A DNA stretch of 64,000 nucleotides. Origin: Lachnospiraceae bacterium. Lineage in GTDB: Bacteria; Bacillota; Clostridia; Lachnospirales; Lachnospiraceae. Positions 8,602 to 16,680 of this stretch are shown piece after piece. Where the stretch lies: NCBI GenBank assembly GCA_024685315.1, contig JAIKVW010000041.1:1-64000 (forward strand), read 5' to 3'. The notes under the pieces are model-generated. The model was not told the origin of the DNA. It made no database searches and saw nothing but the letters and a program-made list of their open reading frames with translations. Position 1 is the first letter of the stretch; each line of letters begins with the position of its first letter. Position numbers and translations under genes: made by a program.

Positions 8602-8639
8602 TATTAATGTAAGCTGTTTGAAATGCTTTAACATTAATA
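8602..8639 (+). promoter_or_regulatory. Inverted repeat before the GntP-type permease
   Basis: TATTAATGT-AAGC and GCTT-TA-ACATTAATA form a 13-bp imperfect inverted repeat around a 10-base loop, ending exactly where the GAGGGAAGG ribosome site begins. It could be an operator or a leader hairpin controlling ribosome access. No T-run follows, so it is not a terminator. Confidence 0.5.
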
Positions 8640-8655
8640 GAGGGAAGGCCTGGCT

Positions 8656-9975
8656 TTGGGTGAATACATAAGCATTCTGGGGATAATACTGTCAGTCATC
8701 CTGTTCGTTTTCCTCTGCTACAGGAAAGTGAACGTCGTCCTTGTATCTCTTTTTGGTTCGATTTTCATTTCTTTAATGTCCGGGATGAATCCGTTTTATG
8801 CCATCTCAGAGACCTACATGAGCGGTCTGGGCGGGTTCATTGTAAAATACGGACTGATTTTTGTGATGAGCGCTCTGTTCGGGAAAGTCATGGACGCTAC
8901 CGGAAGCGCCAGAAAGATAGCTCTTTCCCTCGCCTCCGTGACATCCCGCACCAGACACTGCAAATACTGGACAGTTTTTCTGCTCCCGGTCTTATATATG
9001 GTGCTGTCCTACGTTGGAGTCAGCGGCACCGCGATCATTTTTACCGTTATCATTATTGCCAAGGATATGTTCAAGGAGCTCGATATTCCCTGGGCTCTCT
9101 ATCCATACGGCAGTGCCGGGATTTTTCCGGCGCTGATCCTGGGCGGTTCAGCCTACTCTTCAAATATCATAGTTACGGACGGCATGGGAATCAGCCTCTA
9201 TGACGGTATGGCGTTTTCGGTCATTCTCTTTCTGGCTGCCATAGCAGGGCTAATGCTCCTGCTCTTTTTTGACATAAAGGCGTGCGAAAAGAGAAGCGAA
9301 GGGTTCCTGCCGAGCGGGGCAGATATAGAGAAATACGGGATTTCGCTTGGGGACCATCCGGATCCAGACAGCCAGAATCTTCCAGGGATAATAACTGCCG
9401 CCGTTCCGCTGTTCACGCCATTAATTCTTATCCTCTTATTAAAGGCAAATGTGGTCGCTGCGCTTGCGGCAGCAATTACCGTATGCATCCTGCTTAATAT
9501 CAGGAGGATCTCTGATCTTATAACCGTTCTCTCTCAGGGCGCAGTCATGTCATACGGGCCGCTGATCACGGTCAGTGCCGCAGTCGGTTATGCGGGCGTC
9601 ATCAAAGCTACGTCCGGTTTCGAAATGATTCTGCGGGGACTGGATAACCTTCCTCCGCTGCTAAGCGCAGTGCTTTTGGGGATGATGACCAGTGCCGCGG
9701 TTGCTAATTCCGGATCATATATATCACCTATAGTAAGTATCCTCTCAGAAAAATATGCAGCGGCCGGAATCAGTGCAGCAACAGCCTCTAGAATGGCCCT
9801 GGTCTCTGGGTGCGCTTACTCGATGCCTCATAATTCAGGGATCGTCAACGGGCTGTCTCTTGCGCGTCTTGATTATAAGCGAGGCGTGATCACTTACTTC
9901 AAGACTACATTTATACCGGGAATAGCGGCTCTCGCTGTCGGAATCGTCCTGATCTCTCTCAAAGTATTTGTTTGA
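8656..9975 (+). CDS. GntP-family organic-acid permease
   Basis: 439-residue integral membrane protein with about a dozen hydrophobic segments, starting MGEYISILGIILSVILFVFL. The C-terminal SMPHNSGIVNGLSLARLDYKR resembles the conserved PHN-G loop of the GntP gluconate/organic-acid permease family. The likely role is proton- or sodium-coupled uptake of a hydroxy acid or dicarboxylate across the cytoplasmic membrane; substrate unknown. The start is TTG at 8656 behind GAGGGAAGG. It is monocistronic between the thioesterase and the Tct island, with a marked inverted repeat in front. Confidence 0.82.
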   Translation: MGEYISILGIILSVILFVFLCYRKVNVVLVSLFGSIFISLMSGMNPFYAISETYMSGLGGFIVKYGLIFVMSALFGKVMDATGSARKIALSLASVTSRTRHCKYWTVFLLPVLYMVLSYVGVSGTAIIFTVIIIAKDMFKELDIPWALYPYGSAGIFPALILGGSAYSSNIIVTDGMGISLYDGMAFSVILFLAAIAGLMLLLFFDIKACEKRSEGFLPSGADIEKYGISLGDHPDPDSQNLPGIITAAVPLFTPLILILLLKANVVAALAAAITVCILLNIRRISDLITVLSQGAVMSYGPLITVSAAVGYAGVIKATSGFEMILRGLDNLPPLLSAVLLGMMTSAAVANSGSYISPIVSILSEKYAAAGISAATASRMALVSGCAYSMPHNSGIVNGLSLARLDYKRGVITYFKTTFIPGIAALAVGIVLISLKVFV

Positions 9976-10103
9976 AAAAATGTTTTTCTGAGACTAAATA
10001 GTAAGAAAACTATGGCAAATACTGCACTTTGTATACCCTTTTGTAAGAAATTGATAAATATTGACGGTTTTGCGTCCATCATTGCTCATAATTGTTAAAT
10101 CTA

Positions 10104-10132
10104 TTGAAATTATATGGGCATTTTTGTATAAA
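10104..10132 (+). promoter_or_regulatory. Promoter of the TctCBA operon
   Basis: TTGAAA (10104-10109), a 17-base gap and TATAAA (10127-10132). Transcription would begin near 10139, exactly at the first base of the structured leader at 10140-10217. Confidence 0.75.
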
Positions 10133-10138
10133 AGAATC

Positions 10139-10217
10139 ACCTGAAGAGAGTCCGAGGTTGGTGATAATACCCCAGAGGTAAACCTTGTCAACCCATCTCT
10201 CCCGCACCTTCTTCAGG
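10139..10217 (+). ncRNA. Structured leader of the tctC mRNA (unclassified)
   Basis: The predicted transcript begins with CCTGAAGA, which pairs with TCTTCAGG about 70 bases later. Inside, GGTTG pairs with CAACC and encloses two small hairpins (GGT/ACC and AGG/CCT). The multibranched layout, right at the 5' end of the mRNA, looks like a ligand-binding leader. It matches no riboswitch class whose consensus I know. A T-rich stretch (ATTTTTTATTTT) follows at 10240 but without a strong hairpin. The 297 bases between the permease and tctC hold nothing else that I see. Confidence 0.45.
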
Positions 10218-10272
10218 ATTAGCTTTAGGCAGCAAATGCATTTTTTATTTTCAAACAAAAGGAGAAGAAAGT

Positions 10273-11358
10273 ATGAAAAAAGTTGTAGCAGGGATTTTAG
10301 CTGCATCCATGTGCTTAATGATGGCAGCATGCAGTTCCTCCAGTTCCAGCAAAGCTCCCGAGACCAAGGCTCCCGAGACTTCTGCACCTGAGACTACTGC
10401 TCCGGAAACAGAAGCTCCTGAGACTGAGACTCCCAAAACGGATACCGATTATCCGAAGGCACCGATTACTGTAGTCGTTCCTTACGGTGCAGGCGGAGGA
10501 ACAGATCTTTTCGCGCGTGTAATTGTAGATAAAATGTCAGAGATCCTTGGCCAGCCTGTAGAAGTTGTTAATAAGCCCGGCGGCGGTGCTACTATAGGAG
10601 CAACAGAAGTAGCAAATGCAAAGCCTGATGGATATACCCTTGGCTTTTCCGTTTCATCTCCGCTGATTCTTATGCCTTTATACGGCGAAACAACTTACTC
10701 ATTTGAAGATTTCCAGCCTATCTGCAGTGCATACAGCAATTCATATGTGCTTTGCGTTTCAGCAGATTCTGATATTCAGACCGTTGATGATCTTTTAGAG
10801 AAGATCAAAGCTGACGGCGGCAAGTTCTCATACAATACAGCAGGCGTTGGAAACTACGAGCATCTTACAATTGAAGAATGGTGCCAGCAGCTCGATATCG
10901 AGAATCTGCAGACCACCAATGTTCCTTATACCGATGGCGATTCCGCGCAGGCACTTGCTCTCATGTCCCATGAGATGGAAGTAGGCGTACTGCAGATGCA
11001 GGGAGCTAAGTCTTATGTTGAAGAAGGAAATATCAGAGTCATCATGGCATTTGGAGATAAGTGCCCTCAGTGGATAATTGATGACGGTCTTGATGTTCCT
11101 ACCACAGAAGAGCTCGGATACAAGTGCACGATTTCTCCTATCATCGGATTCTATGCACCTGCAGGCATCGATGAGAGCGTTATAACCGCAATCGACAATG
11201 CTTACGCTCAGACTATCCAGGATGAAGAAGTTCTTAAAGCAATTGCTAACATCGGTCTTGAAATCGATTACAGACAGGTTGATGAGTATACTCAGATGCT
11301 TGAAGATGGAAGGCCTGTTATGGAAGAGCTCCTTAAAGGCTTAGGAATGATCGAATAG
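10273..11358 (+). CDS. tctC: Tripartite tricarboxylate transporter, substrate-binding lipoprotein (TctC/Bug)
   Basis: Extracytoplasmic solute receptor of a TTT-type carboxylate transporter. Lipoprotein signal peptide MKKVVAGILAASMCLMMAAC with the lipobox cysteine at residue 20. It is followed by a Ser run and a linker of about five APET-type repeats (residues 27-52), then the TctC fold beginning YPKAPITVVVPYGAGGGTD, which is the conserved ligand-binding start of the Bug family. 361 residues, normal once the linker is discounted. ATG at 10273 follows AAAGGAGAAGAAAGT. It heads an operon with tctB and tctA, separated from tctB by a long stem-loop that may keep receptor mRNA in excess. Carboxylate specificity is inferred from the family. 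Confidence 0.92.
   Translation: MKKVVAGILAASMCLMMAACSSSSSSKAPETKAPETSAPETTAPETEAPETETPKTDTDYPKAPITVVVPYGAGGGTDLFARVIVDKMSEILGQPVEVVNKPGGGATIGATEVANAKPDGYTLGFSVSSPLILMPLYGETTYSFEDFQPICSAYSNSYVLCVSADSDIQTVDDLLEKIKADGGKFSYNTAGVGNYEHLTIEEWCQQLDIENLQTTNVPYTDGDSAQALALMSHEMEVGVLQMQGAKSYVEEGNIRVIMAFGDKCPQWIIDDGLDVPTTEELGYKCTISPIIGFYAPAGIDESVITAIDNAYAQTIQDEEVLKAIANIGLEIDYRQVDEYTQMLEDGRPVMEELLKGLGMIE
10354..10431 (+). repeat. APET-coding tandem repeat in tctC
   Basis: About five diverged 15-base units coding for APE(T) plus one variable residue make a Pro/Glu/Thr-rich spacer between the lipid anchor and the binding domain. Codons differ between units, so the repeat is kept at protein level more than at DNA level. 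Confidence 0.8.
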
Positions 11359-11401
11359 TTTAACGCAGATATAGTAGAATATTCAATTCTAAAATAGCTT
11401 T

Positions 11402-11479
11402 GTGCCACGTAGTTCTGAACCTTTAAGGAAAAGGGTGTAGACATACCCACATAATGTTCTGCAAGGAATTACGTGGCAC
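11402..11479 (+). other. Intercistronic stem-loop between tctC and tctB
   Basis: GTGCCACGTA (11402-11411) pairs perfectly with TACGTGGCAC (11470-11479). The enclosed 58 bases include a GGGTGT/ATACCC hairpin. Only a weak T-rich stretch follows. It is best read as an mRNA-stabilising or partial-termination structure after the receptor gene. Confidence 0.6.
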
Positions 11480-11533
11480 TTTCTAATCTTTGCAATTGTC
11501 ATTTTTGCAATACATTGAAAGGTAGTTAGAAAA

Positions 11534-12022
11534 GTGGCAAAGAATTATTTAAAAGAAAACATATTTACCCTGGCATTGGTGGTGCTTAGTATTTTTGTTA
11601 TTGTCAATATACCCAGCCAGGTCAAAGAATCGCTTCTTTCTGCCTCTACCATTTCGCCCAGACTTTTCCCATATATAGCTTCCGGCGGTATTTTAATTTG
11701 TTCGATACTTAATCTGATCTTAGATTTTATTGGGATGGTCCTGAAGGTAAAACGGGGAGAAGAAATTCCAGAGAAGAAGCGAAATGAGAATGTAAGTGTA
11801 TACAGGGCAATAGGTACTGTTGCGCTGGTATTCGTTTGGCTGTTCATATTAGAGAAGATAGGTTTTATTATCTCCACAATTATAATTTTGTTTGTACTGA
11901 GTTTTATGATGGGAAACAGGAACAAGATCTTACTGGTATTGTTCCCGGTATGCTTCACTCTTTTAATATACTTTGTGTTTGGTGAATTGCTGCATGTTTC
12001 TCTCCCTGAGATTCTGTTTTAA
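11534..12022 (+). CDS. tctB: Tripartite tricarboxylate transporter, small membrane subunit (TctB)
   Basis: 162-residue membrane protein with four hydrophobic segments: an N-terminal helix (FTLALVVLSIFVIVNI), one around residue 45-60, and two near the C terminus separated by GNRNKI. Size, topology and position between tctC and tctA identify it as TctB, the poorly conserved small subunit. The start is GTG at 11534 after GAAAGGTAG. The gene is visibly more AT-rich than the lysine genes, as is the whole 10-14 kb stretch. Confidence 0.85.
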   Translation: MAKNYLKENIFTLALVVLSIFVIVNIPSQVKESLLSASTISPRLFPYIASGGILICSILNLILDFIGMVLKVKRGEEIPEKKRNENVSVYRAIGTVALVFVWLFILEKIGFIISTIIILFVLSFMMGNRNKILLVLFPVCFTLLIYFVFGELLHVSLPEILF

Positions 12023-12038
12023 GTGAGGGAGGAAGAAA

Positions 12039-13517
12039 ATGTTAGAAAATATACTTGCCGGGTTAAGCGGCGTTCTGACGATCGATTCTCTTATAGCGAT
12101 GGTTATAGGCCTTGCAGTTGGGCTTTCCTTCGGAGCTCTGCCCGGACTTAATTCCACCATAGGCATTACACTTCTGCTGCCTGTAACATTTACCCTCTCA
12201 CCGGCCCCGGCTATGCTGATGTTGCTAGGAGTGTACTGCGGAGCCACATACGCAGGTTCTATTTCTGCGATTTTAATAAAAACGCCGGGTACACCGGCAG
12301 CAGCTGCCACCGTTCTTGACGGATATCCGATGACTCAGCAAGGAAAAGCCCCGAGAGCACTCATGATTGCTCTAAAGGCGAGTGTTGTCGGCGGTCTTAT
12401 ATCAGGTGTTTGCCTGCTCTTCCTTGCTCCCCAGGTAGCAAAGGTAGCTCTCAAATTTGGATCTCCGGAATACTTCACGCTTACGATATTCGGACTTAGT
12501 ATTATTGCAAGTGTTTCAGGTAATAATATATTCAAAGGACTTGCGATGGGCTTTTTCGGGCTCCTTGTAAAGTGTATTGGAGTTGACCCTCAGCAGGGCA
12601 TTTACAGGCTCACATTTGGATCGCAGGTTCTTACCAGAGGCGTAGACCTTGTTCCTGCGTTAATAGGTCTGTTCGCTGTCAGTGAACTGTTTACGCAATG
12701 CGAGAAGAAAATTGCTCATTTACAGGCACCTCCAAATGTCACAATTAAACACGCATTCAGTTGGAAAGAGCTTTTTTCATTCAAATTTACGGTGCTTCGT
12801 TCAGCAATAATGGGCATTATTGTCGGAGCGTGTCCTGGGACAGGATCAGCAATTGCATCGTTCCTTTCATATGGAACCGCGAAGAACACATCAAAGCATC
12901 CGGAGGAATACGGAAAGGGTTCATCAGAAGGACTGGTTGCTTCAGAAACTGCTAATAATGCCGTGACCGGCGCAACGCTTATACCAATGCTTACTCTCGG
13001 CATCCCGGGAGATGGTGTAACAGCTATCCTGATGGGCGCTCTGACTATACAGGGATTAAGTCCGGGTTCGCAGCTTTTCACAAAGTACGCTCCGATGACG
13101 TACTGCGTCTTGGTCGGATTCGTTGTGATACAGATACTTATGTATTTCATGGGAATAGGTTCTATAAAGCTGTTCTCGTATCTTACTAAGATACCTTATT
13201 ACATCCTCATGCCGATGGTATTTGTGTTCTGCATGGTTGGAGCATATGCCTGCGGAACCAGCACGATAGATATGCTCATTGCAGTCATATTTGGATTGAT
13301 TGCATATATCGCCTCGAAATTTGGATATTCGATCACACCTATGCTAATCGGTATCGTGCTGGGCAGTATTTGCGAGCAGAACGTAGTTAAGACGATAGGC
13401 GTTTACGGATCGCTTTCAGTTATCCTTACACGTCCGATCTGCCTGGTATTCCTGGCTATATCAGTAGTATTTATTGTCATTGGTGTCCGTAACACATATA
13501 GAAAAGGGGCTAAATAA
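12039..13517 (+). CDS. tctA: Tripartite tricarboxylate transporter, large membrane subunit (TctA)
   Basis: 492-residue polytopic membrane protein, the transport channel of the TTT system. The family signatures GLSFGALPGLNSTIGITLLLP near the N terminus and GACPGTGSAIASFLSYGTAK near residue 265, with LGIPGDGVTAILMGAL after it, are all present. ATG at 12039 after GTGAGGGAGGAAGAAA, 16 bases from the tctB stop. With TctC and TctB it makes a complete importer for a tri- or dicarboxylate; its place at the head of the catabolic island suggests it brings in the island's substrate. Confidence 0.95.
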   Translation: MLENILAGLSGVLTIDSLIAMVIGLAVGLSFGALPGLNSTIGITLLLPVTFTLSPAPAMLMLLGVYCGATYAGSISAILIKTPGTPAAAATVLDGYPMTQQGKAPRALMIALKASVVGGLISGVCLLFLAPQVAKVALKFGSPEYFTLTIFGLSIIASVSGNNIFKGLAMGFFGLLVKCIGVDPQQGIYRLTFGSQVLTRGVDLVPALIGLFAVSELFTQCEKKIAHLQAPPNVTIKHAFSWKELFSFKFTVLRSAIMGIIVGACPGTGSAIASFLSYGTAKNTSKHPEEYGKGSSEGLVASETANNAVTGATLIPMLTLGIPGDGVTAILMGALTIQGLSPGSQLFTKYAPMTYCVLVGFVVIQILMYFMGIGSIKLFSYLTKIPYYILMPMVFVFCMVGAYACGTSTIDMLIAVIFGLIAYIASKFGYSITPMLIGIVLGSICEQNVVKTIGVYGSLSVILTRPICLVFLAISVVFIVIGVRNTYRKGAK

Positions 13518-13520
13518 AGA

Positions 13521-14192
13521 ATGCATTATTCGCCAGCAAAAGATGAATGCCCGCTTGCCCGTGATCCTTTTAAGGCATGCGTCGCTCCGCGGCCAATAGC
13601 CTGGATCTCTACTGTCAGTGAAGACGGCACCGACAATCTGGCTCCTTTCAGCCAGTTCCAGATCATAGGATACTCGCCGGCACTTGTGATGGTAGCTATA
13701 AAGGATACTCCTGACGAGAATGGGAAAAGCATCCACAAGGATACCCTTAACAACATTGAGAGCACGCGGTGTTTTGTATATAACGCTGTTACATATGAAC
13801 TAAGAGAATCCATGAATATTACAGGCAGAGATTTTCCACCTGAAATCGATGAGTTTTCAAAGGCCGGTGTGCATAAGACGGACTCAATATGTATTCCTGC
13901 AAAACGGGTTGAGGAATCGCCGATTCAGTTTGAATGCAGGTGCCTCCAGACTCTGAGAATTCCCGGTACTGATCCTTCAGGAATCGAAAATACGAACATT
14001 GTAATTGCCGAGGTAGTCCAGATACATATTAAAGATGAATTTATATTGCCTGATGGCAAGCTGGATTATGAAAAACTGAAATTGCTTTACAGGGCAGGAT
14101 ACACGGATTATGGAGTTATGGAGAACACGTTTTCCATGGTCGTTCCCGGAGTGGATGAAGCGCATGTAAGAGCAATGGAAGGGCAGAGATAG
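13521..14192 (+). CDS. Flavin-reductase-like FMN-binding protein
   Basis: 223 residues, flavin reductase-like (DIM6/NTAB, split-barrel) family. The opening CVAPRPIAWISTVSEDGTDNLAPFSQFQ has the typical PRPIAWIST and N-APFS motifs that hold FMN. Members include reductase partners of two-component oxygenases, such as HpaC, but many stand-alone relatives have unknown redox roles. It begins 3 bases after tctA, so it is translationally tied to the transporter. In an anaerobe without a visible oxygenase partner, a direct reductive role on the pathway substrate is possible but unproven. Confidence 0.82.
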   Translation: MHYSPAKDECPLARDPFKACVAPRPIAWISTVSEDGTDNLAPFSQFQIIGYSPALVMVAIKDTPDENGKSIHKDTLNNIESTRCFVYNAVTYELRESMNITGRDFPPEIDEFSKAGVHKTDSICIPAKRVEESPIQFECRCLQTLRIPGTDPSGIENTNIVIAEVVQIHIKDEFILPDGKLDYEKLKLLYRAGYTDYGVMENTFSMVVPGVDEAHVRAMEGQR

Positions 14193-14255
14193 TGCGGGAC
14201 TATTTTAATTGCTGCATTACAGAACACACAGTTGCATTTTAAGGAGCAAACTAAG

Positions 14256-15044
14256 TTGAATAAAGCAGAGATCAATATGTTTGGAGAAGCCTTTTACAGG
14301 GCCTGCTTATCTCATCAGCAGATCGATGTTCCCAGCCTTACACATCCGGATATCAGCTACGAAGAAGCTTACGCCATCCAGAATGTCTTTGTCGATTTCC
14401 TGAAGAAGGACGGATACACCGTGTCCGGCAAAAAGGTCGGCCTGACAAGCAAGGCCATGAGGGAAGCCGCCAATATTTATGAGCCGGATTACGGTTATAT
14501 CTTCTCCGAGATGGCATATGAAAACGATAGCGTGCTTTCTTTTGATAATTTTATAGTTCCGCGCATCGAGTGCGAGCTAGCGTTCAAGCTTAAGAAAGAT
14601 CTCGATATGCCGAACGTTACGGTGAAGGACGTCATGGAGGCTACGGAATACGTGGTGGCATGCATGGAAGTGTGCGACTTCCGGCTTTACCGCGACAAGG
14701 TGCAGAGACTGGTCCAGGACAGCATTTCGGATAATGCTGCATTTGCGGCCTATGTGCTTGGAGATATGCCTGTACCTGTGAAGGACAGGGACCTTTCCCT
14801 GGTTCCCTATATTTTCAGCGTGAATAATCATGTCGTCGAGGCTTCCTGCGGGGCGGCGGTATATGACAACCCTGCGCTCTCGGTAGCCTGGCTGGCCAAC
14901 ACTTTCAACAAGCTCAGCGACCCTCTGAGAAAGGGTGAGATCATTCTTTCGGGGTCGGCGGTAGCATCTGTTGCGGTGCAGCGCGGCGATCATTTCAGGT
15001 GCGGTTTCGGAGACTTCGGCGAAGTCAGCTGCACATTTGTCTAA
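14256..15044 (+). CDS. 2-oxo-hepta-3-ene-1,7-dioate / 2-hydroxypentadienoate hydratase-like (HpaH family)
   Basis: 262-residue member of the hydratase/decarboxylase family of meta-cleavage pathways. VSGKKVGLTSKAMREAANIYEPDYGYIF matches the HpaH/MhpD signature, and the metal-ligand pair is in RIECELAFKL. The start is TTG at 14256, nine bases after AAGGAG; an upstream TTG at 14232 has no ribosome site. Expected chemistry is metal-dependent hydration of a 2-oxo-enoate to a 4-hydroxy-2-oxo acid, the substrate of the aldolase encoded two genes later. It could instead be the decarboxylase paralogue. Confidence 0.82.
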   Translation: MNKAEINMFGEAFYRACLSHQQIDVPSLTHPDISYEEAYAIQNVFVDFLKKDGYTVSGKKVGLTSKAMREAANIYEPDYGYIFSEMAYENDSVLSFDNFIVPRIECELAFKLKKDLDMPNVTVKDVMEATEYVVACMEVCDFRLYRDKVQRLVQDSISDNAAFAAYVLGDMPVPVKDRDLSLVPYIFSVNNHVVEASCGAAVYDNPALSVAWLANTFNKLSDPLRKGEIILSGSAVASVAVQRGDHFRCGFGDFGEVSCTFV

Positions 15045-15058
15045 AGGAGGAAAAAGCT

Positions 15059-15889
15059 ATGCCTATGACTGAAGAACAGCTGCGGGATCTTGCCTTAATC
15101 TCCATAGACGGGGAAATGAACCGCCACTCCATAGACCAGTTCTGCCAGACTTATCCGGACATCACCGAGATGGAAGGGTACAGGGGGCAGGAGATCAGGC
15201 TCGCCATCATGGAAGAGAAGGGTTTTAAGCCTGTGGGCTACAAGCTTGGCGGGACCAGCATGGCCAAGATGGCGCAGATCAAGAGCGATATTTACTCAAG
15301 CGCGGCAGGCGTTACAAATTCTTCCCAGATAACGTACGGGATCCTTATGGATTACATGAGGATGGAGTACTGTGCGGATCTTCACCTCTCGAACCATATT
15401 CATCCGAAGGTAGAGCCCGAGATAGCCTTCATTATGAAGGAAGATATTTCAGGTCCGAATGTTAAGGCAGTCGACGTAATGTTTGCCACTGAGAAGATCT
15501 GCCCTGCGTTTGAAGTGATAGACAGCAGGTTCCATAATTTCAAGATCGGCAGAAGGTATGACGCCCTTATAGACAACACCTCATCTTCAGCGTTTATGCT
15601 CAGCCCTGAAGGGATAGACCCGGTAGGAAAGAACATAAGAGATATAGGGATGAAGCTTTTCTATAACGGCGAATATGTAGCCTTCGGAGCCGGTGCTTCG
15701 ACAATGGGACATCCGGCCCGCGCCGTTGCGGAGCTTGTCAGGATGCTTTCAAGAGTCGGCGGCGGGCTTAAGGCCGGGGACATTATCCTGTCCGGCGCGA
15801 TAACCGCTTCAAGGCCGGTCCATGAAGGCGATTACATCAGGGCAGACTTCGGCGGCCTGGGATATGTGGAAACGCACGTTGTCTTATAA
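15059..15889 (+). CDS. 4-oxalocrotonate decarboxylase-like protein (MhpD/DmpH family)
   Basis: 276-residue paralogue of the preceding gene product. GYKLGGTSMAKMAQIKSDIY resembles the K-GLTSRAKM segment of 4-oxalocrotonate decarboxylases more than that of hydratases, and EPEIAFIMKEDI carries the metal-binding glutamates. ATG at 15059 (MPMTEEQLRD) follows AAAGGAGGAAAAAGCT; the frame is open further upstream, but that part overlaps the hydratase gene. A hydratase/decarboxylase pair is the usual arrangement in catechol meta-cleavage operons, where the two proteins form a complex. Distinction of the two functions is inference from short motifs. Confidence 0.75.
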   Translation: MPMTEEQLRDLALISIDGEMNRHSIDQFCQTYPDITEMEGYRGQEIRLAIMEEKGFKPVGYKLGGTSMAKMAQIKSDIYSSAAGVTNSSQITYGILMDYMRMEYCADLHLSNHIHPKVEPEIAFIMKEDISGPNVKAVDVMFATEKICPAFEVIDSRFHNFKIGRRYDALIDNTSSSAFMLSPEGIDPVGKNIRDIGMKLFYNGEYVAFGAGASTMGHPARAVAELVRMLSRVGGGLKAGDIILSGAITASRPVHEGDYIRADFGGLGYVETHVVL

Positions 15890-15907
15890 TTTCGGAGGAA
15901 AGCGGCG

Positions 15908-16669
15908 ATGATGCTGAACGATTTGAAGGAAAGGATGAAGGCCGGCGAGACCGTATACGGGATCTTCATCAATTCCGGAAGCACGATAGCCTGTGAGATA
16001 GCAGGCCTTTGCGGATTTGATTTCATGATGATCGACAGCGAGCACGGGCCTACGGACGTGCTGCTTAACCGCGATCTTATAACTGCGGCTGAGTACAGGA
16101 ACTGTCCTCCGCTTGTGAGAGTATCCAATGCTTCCTATGACCTTATACTCAGGACTCTTGATGTAGGAGCTCACGGGGTAATGGTCCCTCAGGTCAATAC
16201 GAAAGAGAAGGCCGAGGCGATAGCCTATGCCGCTCATTATTACCCGGAAGGCCTTAGGGGCGTTGCTTCGACTCGTTCCTCTGACTACGGTTTCTGCTCG
16301 CCTTTCCCGAAGTATTTTGAGATGGCAAATAAAAGGAACCTTGCCATCGCTCAGTGTGAGAATGTGGCAGGGGTTCCCTATCTTGATGATATATGTTCGG
16401 TGGAAGGGATCGACGTGATATTTGTTGGACCCTATGATCTTTCATCTTCCATGGGGCAGCCTGGGCAGGTCGGATACGCGTCCATCAAAGAAGTGGTTGA
16501 CAAAGTCCTGGAAGCCACCAGGAAGCACGGAAAGATCGCCGGAATATTTACCAAGGATGCCGAAGAGGCAAAGATGTACTCAGATATGGGTTTCAGATTC
16601 ATAATCGTAGGAACGGATATCGGCTGCATGGTATCTGGGGTAAAGAGTATTGTAAATTCGCTGAAGTAA
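15908..16669 (+). CDS. HpcH/HpaI-family class II aldolase
   Basis: 253 residues, metal-dependent aldolase of the HpcH/HpaI family: retro-aldol cleavage of 4-hydroxy-2-oxo acids to pyruvate and an aldehyde. Motifs seen are FDFMMIDSEHGPTD (catalytic His and acidic residue), GAHGVMVPQVNTKEKA, and DVIFVGPYDLSSSMGQPGQ. ATG at 15908 after GGAGGAAAGCGGCG. It completes the hydratase-decarboxylase-aldolase block; the acetaldehyde-type product could pass to the acylating dehydrogenase at 19545. Other family members act on different 2-oxo acids, so the exact aldehyde is unknown. Confidence 0.9.
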   Translation: MMLNDLKERMKAGETVYGIFINSGSTIACEIAGLCGFDFMMIDSEHGPTDVLLNRDLITAAEYRNCPPLVRVSNASYDLILRTLDVGAHGVMVPQVNTKEKAEAIAYAAHYYPEGLRGVASTRSSDYGFCSPFPKYFEMANKRNLAIAQCENVAGVPYLDDICSVEGIDVIFVGPYDLSSSMGQPGQVGYASIKEVVDKVLEATRKHGKIAGIFTKDAEEAKMYSDMGFRFIIVGTDIGCMVSGVKSIVNSLK

Positions 16670-16680
16670 CAGCAGGCGGG

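Noticed and set aside
10139..10272. T-box or known riboswitch in the tctC leader
   Set aside because: No T-box antiterminator sequence, and none of the conserved blocks of the lysine, glycine, TPP, SAM, c-di-GMP, THF or cobalamin classes are present. Left as unclassified.
10251..10436. Minus-strand repeat protein rich in GA/VSGA units
   Set aside because: It is only the antisense reading of the APET linker repeats of tctC.
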